64,000 nt of DNA from Cacajao melanocephalus (Eukaryota > Chordata > Mammalia > Primates > Pitheciidae). Positions 58,970-64,000 of this stretch are shown in pieces. Below the pieces are notes generated by a model. That model saw only the letters and a list, made by a program, of their open reading frames with translations. It was not told the origin of the DNA and ran no database searches. Where the stretch lies: the NCBI GenBank assembly GCA_963573385.1, contig CAUYLG010017790.1, positions 44,713 through 108,712 of the forward strand. The letters are read 5' to 3'. The translations under genes were made by a program, and so were the position numbers. How positions within the stretch are numbered: the first letter of the stretch is position 1; each line of letters opens with the position of its first letter.

Positions 58970-59155
58970 GCGTGAGTCTGTGACGTGTGCGTGTGAGCAA
59001 GTGCGTGCAAGTGCATGTGTGTGCACGAGTGTACGAGTGTGGGGACAAGTTCCTGAGTGTGTGTTCAAGTGCGAGGGCATGAGTGTACATGAGTGAGTGT
59101 ATGCAGGTGTGTGGCGTGCATGTGTGTACATGAATGTCACGAGTGTGTACGGGTG
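58970..59155. repeat. TG/GA-rich degenerate microsatellite
   Basis: GTGTGAGCAAGTGCGTGCAA, GTGTACGAGTG and similar blocks. Interrupted TG repeats without a fixed unit. Confidence 0.8.
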
Positions 59156-59504
59156 GGGCCTTGGAATTAGGTGTGCTCAGGCGCCGCCCTAGTGTTGCCC
59201 CCAGGCTCGCACAGGCAGCGAGGGTGCGCTGCAGCCTGTGTTTTCAGCTGTCTGAGGACAGGCCCTTTGCAGAATGCAGAGCTGGGGTTAGAACCCTCAG
59301 TGGCTCAGAGTCTCTTTCCTGTGGGAGGGCCTGTGTGGACTGGTCACAGCCGGACTCTCTGCAGGCAGCCCCTGCCCTCCATCTGCCACTGAGCCTGTGT
59401 GCCCTCTTCTGCCCACCTGGCCTCGCCCCTTCAAAATCTCCCCTGCTTTGTTCCGGCACTTGCCACCCGCAGGGCACGCAGGTATCTCCTGTGAGACAGG
59501 CTTG

Positions 59505-59645
59505 TTTGCTGAGTCAGGTTTATAAAGGTCTAATTTATAGACAGTGAGATTCGCCCTGTTTGGGGCACAGTTGGTGAGTTTTGACAAAGGTGTACAGTTT
59601 TGTCGCTGCCACTACAAACCCAGAGTTATACCAGGCCCCTTGTTG
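59505..59645. mobile_element. Ancient L1 3' fragment
   Basis: TAATTTATAGACAGTGAGAT, GTGAGTTTTGACAAAGGTGT and GCCACTACAAACCCAGAG resemble the L1M 3' segment also seen near 880 and 9400. Confidence 0.5.
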
Positions 59646-60287
59646 AGGTTGCCAGATTTAGCAAAACAAAAAAATACACAGAAATGACACACACGTCAAT
59701 ACGCACACACTGCACGCACGTATATACAGGTTCAAATGTAGAAACCAGCATGTGAAGCTTAAGTTCAGATCAACAGGTAACCGTCACGTGGTGTCCGTCA
59801 GCACAACCCTGCGGCGTCCAACCCGTACTTTTGCCTTCTCTGGGGTGGAGAACAGAGATCCCTGAGCTCTGCACCCATCGGGCTGATTTGTGAGTGGGAG
59901 ATACTGGCAGCTCCTGGGGCGGTGGGGCAGGGTGGGGCCTGGTGCAGTGGAGCTGATGCTGGGGGGCCACAGGCCCTGGGACAGAGACAAGCGTTGGTGC
60001 CGGGAGGGTCTGGTCCACTCGACGCCTGGCCCGCGGGACCTGCCCCCCTGCTGGAGCCAGTACCCACTGCACGGCTCACCGCATGCCTTGAGCTTGGTGG
60101 AGTTTGGGTGTTGGCAGCTTACCTGTGCTTGACATCTTGTGCCTCAGTAACTGAGATTAAATTACAACTGGTTAAACTCTTGCTCTAGCTAGTTTAAAAT
60201 AGCTTATTTTGTTTATCGTTAAAAAACAATGCTTTAGAAATATTTCCAGCACCAGTCTCTCATTTGATTTCTCTTTTTGCTCTGCAG

Positions 60288-60351
60288 GCACTAGGAAGCT
60301 TTTATTTTCTTCATGAATCCTTAAAAAACATCTACCAATTTGACTTTAAAG
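60288..60351 (+). CDS. INPP5A: INPP5A coding exon C (probably exon 5)
   Basis: A third internal coding exon of INPP5A, 64 bases: 21 codons beginning ALGSFYFLHESLKN and ending QFDFK, plus the first base of the next codon. The acceptor has a strong T-rich tract, CTCTTTTTGCTCTGCAG (AG at 60286-60287). The donor is GTAAGA at 60352. It continues the protein directly from exon B (about residues 103-124) and starts in phase 0, as exon B requires. The exon ends in phase 1, so the following coding exon, outside the window, must supply two bases. A short exon isolated by a ~36 kb upstream intron depends on its strong acceptor. No defects are visible. Confidence 0.96.
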
Positions 60352-61639
60352 GTAAGACTGCGTGCCGTCTTCGGGATTCTGTCTCGGCGCTCACCCCTCC
60401 CGGTGTCTGGCTTGCCCAGGCCCCTGCTGCCCTGTCTCTGTGAGCAGCCACTGTAGGCCCGGTGTCTTGAGCCACTGGCCAGCGGTCACTCCAGGGGTCT
60501 CCTGGACCTGTGTTGGAGGCCGCTTGGCCATCCTACACAGGCTCCCTGGCGCGGCTCTGGTGGGGATGTGGCTTTCCGAGAGTAAAGAGGAAGGAAGAGT
60601 TAGTATCTGTGTTCCCGTCCAGTGTGAGAAAATGGAAAGCCTAGTGAGAGGGTTGCATGTTTCAGAAACAAGGACGGGTAGGAACAGTCCTCTGTGTGTG
60701 AGCAGTGTCCCCGTTTGATGAGCACATGCTGCGTGTCTTCATGGAAAAGACTGGCCCTGAGACACTCCTGACACGAGCTGCCCCCTCCTGTTCATTTCTG
60801 TGTTGGGGACAGGCGAGGGAGTTATGTGGGGTGTGGCGCTTCCGTGCGTGCCCACGCGCTCTGTAGGGCGTCTGTGTGATGACTTCCCGTCTGACGCTCC
60901 TGTTTCCTGTGTGTGTGAGTCCTGGAGCCCCACACAGCCTCCGGAGCAGGTCGCACCCATCTGAAGTGCTCTGCGCATCGTAGCAACTGTGGAGGGCCAC
61001 TAGCAACGTCATCGGGTTCGGATTCCCTGTGTGCTCCCTCGGGAGACGGGTTGCCTCAGGAAACGGCGCAGCACAGTCTTATCTCGGTTGCTTGAGTGGT
61101 GATTTCATGGGCGATGAGAGCAAGACTCTGGCCCGCAGAATGATTTCTCACTGCCCCGTTACCTGAAGATCTTAGGATCCTTCTAAATTCTAGCATCCGA
61201 GCCCTCCTGTGAGGCCCGTGGCAGGAACAGCCACACAGAATTGCAGGAGCCGGCGGGTGGCGCTCTTCGCTCCGTTTCAGGAGACACGGCACCGCATGCT
61301 ATGTGCTCTGGCACCGAGCTGCTGCGAGAGTGGGGAGAGAGGGGCACTCAGATGACACGTGTGCCGCCAGAAGTGGGCACAAGGACTTTGTGCATCAAGC
61401 CTCGCCGAGCTCCAATCCTTAGAGCATCTCTGTTTCTCAGTAGCCATTCGAATACATATTTTACCACTAAGTTAAATCAGTCATGAAGTGGCTGCTGAAC
61501 CTGCGGTGTGTTTAAACCTATACATGAGATACACACTTCACTCTAGCAAAACTTCCCCAGGGCCCTCCCCGCAGCGAAACTGACAAGAACAACATGAGGA
61601 GTGGGCAGCACGCGTCTGCTCAGAAACACGCCAGAGGTG

Positions 61640-63205
61640 GAGCAGCGGCTCACCAGCAGACTCGACGCAGCTGAGGGAAGACTCCGCAAGCTGGGAGAGA
61701 TGCGTTAGAAACGTCACAAACTGAAAAGCAAGAAGTAAGAATAGGTTTGAAACCAGAAGAAAATGGCCAGGACCTGTGGAACGGCGGCAGCAGCTGCAGC
61801 TCGTAAGGGGAACCCCAGCAGGACTAGAAGGAAAGGAACAGAAGGAAGATTTAACGTAGTAATACTTTAGAATTTTCCAAAATTTTTAACAGACACCAAA
61901 CCACAGATCCAGAAAGCTCAACGAATGCCAACATCAAGCAGGGTAAATGCCAGAAAGTCGACCCCCAGGACATATTGTATGCAAACTACAAAAAATCAAA
62001 GAAAAAAGAGAAAATCTTGAAAGAATCCAGGAGATTCCTTAGAGGCGAGGTGATTCCTTACCTATGAAGGGAAAAGGATGAGAATCACACTGGACCTTTT
62101 TTCAGAAACCATGCAAGAAGGAAGAGAGGGGTGTGAAATATTTAAAGCATTATAAGGAGAAAAAAATCAACCTCGAATTCTATATTCAGAGAAAATTATT
62201 CTTCAAAAGTGAAGGACAAATTAGCTTTGTCAGATAAGCAAAAATTGAAGTAATTTGTTGCCAGTAGACCTGCCTTGCAAGAAATGCTAAAAGAAGTTCT
62301 TCAACAGAAGGAAATACAATATAGGACAGAAACTCTGCTTTACCTAAAGAAAAAAAAAAGCATTAGAGGGGAGTAAGTGAAGACAAAATGAAATATATTT
62401 TTCTTACCCTCAATTGATCTAGCAGATAACTTTTCAAAGTAATATCAGCAACCATGGGTTGGTTAACCGCAGCTTATGGATAAGTGGAATGAGCGACGGA
62501 AAGGACATGAGGGAGGAGTAGGGTGCTCTGTTATAAGAAACCTGTACTGTTGTTTTAAGGAATATAGCATTATTTAAAAGTGGACTTGGATTAGTTGTGC
62601 ATGTATATTGCACACTCTATGGCAACCACTAAAATTTTTTTAAAAAAGAAGTATAAGTGATATGTTAAGAGAAGAGAGATAACGGAACCATATACAATGT
62701 CCACCAAAAGCCAGAGAAGGCAGAAATAGAAAGGGGACCCAAAAGATACAAAGAACAAAGGCAACAAATAGAAAACTTACAAATACGGTAGCTATTACTC
62801 CAACTATATCAGTGATCCCTTTAACTACGAATGGTCTAAATATACCAATTAAAGGACAGAGACTGTCAGAGTGGATTTTCAAAAAAATACGCAACTATAT
62901 GTTGTCCTCTAGAAGCCCATTTAAAATGTATGAACACCTAAAAGATTAATAGGTAAGGGATGGAGGAAAGTATACTGATCTAACATGAATCAAAAGAAAG
63001 CTGGGGGAGCCATGTTAATTTATAGTATCAAACGCATATGTTAGAAAAGCAGAAAGATCTGAAGTCAATTATCTAAGTTTGTACCTTAGGAAAGTAGAAT
63101 AAGAAAAGAAAATTAAACCAAAAGCTGAATATTTGGAAAAAATCAATAAAATGGGTAAACCTCTAGCCAGACTAAGAAAAAAAAGACACAGAAATTGATC
63201 ACCAG
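61640..63205 (+). mobile_element. Ancient L1M, 5'/inter-ORF to early ORF2
   Basis: Long sense relic with CAGATCCAGAAAGCTCAACG, AGAAAATCTTGAAAGAATCC, CAACCTCGAATTCTATATTC, CAGTAGACCTGCCTTGCAAG and AAAGGACAGAGACTGTCAGA. It ends GAAATTGATCACCAG, where a younger L1 begins. Many stops; no coding potential. Confidence 0.75.
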
Positions 63206-63744
63206 GCGGAGAGAGATCCAAGATGGCCGATTAGCAACCGCTCAGGATTGTAGCTCCCAGTGAAAGCGCAGAGAGCGAGTGGACACCACAATTTCAGATG
63301 AATTTCTGTTGCCCACAAACTGGGAGATACGCAGCGGAGGAGCCACACGGGTCACCAGCGCAACTCTTTTGGCCGGTGCAGCTGTTTTGCCGGCGCCCTG
63401 GCGTGGCACTTCTCAATGCGGAGTATACAGGACTGGGTGCCCTTTGAGTCGGGCTCGGCTGGTCGCATCCCCACAAGGAGAACAGCAATTGGAAGCGCTG
63501 AGGACTGAGAGTTTCACAGTAAGCACAGCCGAACCCGGGAAGGCCTAGCTCTGTGGGGAAGGGGCGTCCGCCGAAGGAAAACTAAGAAACAGAAAAAACT
63601 TCATCACCAACAAGCCAGACTTCCACTCAGACCCAATCTGAAAGTCGGCAATTACAAAGACGACAGGTGGATAAATCCACAAAAATGGGAAGAAACCAGT
63701 GCAAAAAGGCTGAGAACACCCGAAATCAGAATGCCTCTCCTCCT
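63206..63744 (+). mobile_element. Younger L1 5' end, copy 1 (5' UTR to ORF1 start)
   Basis: Begins at a typical L1 head with a YY1-like site (GATCCAAGATGGCCGATTAG). It runs through a GC-richer 5' UTR (CTGTTTTGCCGGCGCCCTGG) to an ORF1-like ATG at about 63685. After some 20 codons the reading is cut by a jump back to 5' UTR sequence and a stop. A primate L1PA/L1PB-age element is likely; the subfamily is not certain. Confidence 0.7.
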
Positions 63745-64000
63745 ACAGGGGATTGCAGCTCCCAGTGAAAGCGCAGAGGGTGAGTGGACACCGCATTTCC
63801 AGATGGATTTTTATTGCCCACAGACTAGGAGATTCCCAGGCGGAGGAGCCCTAAGGGTCGCCAGCGCGGCTCTTTTGGCCGGCACAGCTGTTTTGCCGGC
63901 GCCCCGGCGCGGCGCAGCGCTTCTCAGTGCAGAGTATACGCGACTGGGCGCCCTTTGAGTCAGCTCGGCTGGTCCCACCACCGCAAGGAGAACAGCAATT
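63745..64000 (+). repeat. Tandem second copy of the L1 5' UTR (runs off the edge)
   Basis: From about 63750 the sequence repeats the 5' UTR of the first copy at an offset of 505-510 bp. GCAGCTCCCAGTGAAAGCGC matches 63250 onward, and AAGGAGAACAGCAATT at the window end matches 63475-63490. The copies differ at scattered positions. The repeat continues outside the window. Confidence 0.88.

Larger units (their letters stand above)
60352..64000 (+). other. INPP5A: INPP5A intron downstream of exon C (5' 3.6 kb)
   Basis: Start of the next intron, open at the window edge. 60360-61600 is unique intronic sequence with no recognised feature. From about 61640 to the end it consists of nested L1 sequence, listed separately. 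Confidence 0.92.

Overview
The window is vertebrate, almost certainly human or another great-ape-like primate, nuclear DNA. Alu elements of several ages, ancient L1 fragments, ERVL/MaLR retrovirus remnants, GT/CA microsatellites and minisatellites fill it, and the only protein-coding sequence is three short exons with consensus splice sites. Translated, those exons give three consecutive pieces of inositol polyphosphate-5-phosphatase A (INPP5A, human 10q26.3), read on the + strand. The window is therefore an internal slice of one large gene. It covers the end of an upstream intron (1-20263), exon A (20264-20364), a 3.9 kb intron, exon B (24237-24324), a ~36 kb intron, exon C (60288-60351) and the start of the next intron. 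By recalled protein numbering these are about residues 40-124, probably exons 3-5. The first methionine, promoter and 3' end all lie outside the window.

Layout. Upstream intron (1-20263): a GT microsatellite, an MLT1-type LTR, a 1.1 kb 18-bp minisatellite with higher-order structure (4355-5470), a 36-bp minisatellite (9703-9831), three Alu-type elements and ancient L1 pieces. Intron between A and B: a 47-bp minisatellite just inside the donor of exon A, then L1M pieces on both strands. The large intron (24325-60287) holds five more Alus, a + strand L1M 3' half with truncated 3' UTR, a MaLR LTR next to an ERVL pol remnant on the - strand (46276-49195), several minisatellites (33.7 kb, 43.7 kb, 57 kb, 58 kb), and repeat-free AT-rich islands that look like conserved noncoding elements. 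The last intron holds an ancient L1M fragment interrupted by a younger L1 5' end that is itself tandemly duplicated up to the window edge.

How it works together: the exons encode part of the N-terminal half of the catalytic domain, including a conserved Glu that binds Mg2+ in this family. The remaining ~99.6% is intronic. Its most plausible functional content is long-range regulatory sequence; NKX6-2, as I recall, lies directly downstream of INPP5A. I found no undescribed multi-gene system. The points most worth a second look are the nested 18-bp minisatellite, the duplicated L1 5' UTR, the long open dUTPase-like frame in the ERVL remnant, and the clusters of AT-rich putative enhancers. Repeat-family names are given from memory of consensus sequences and were not checked by a search.
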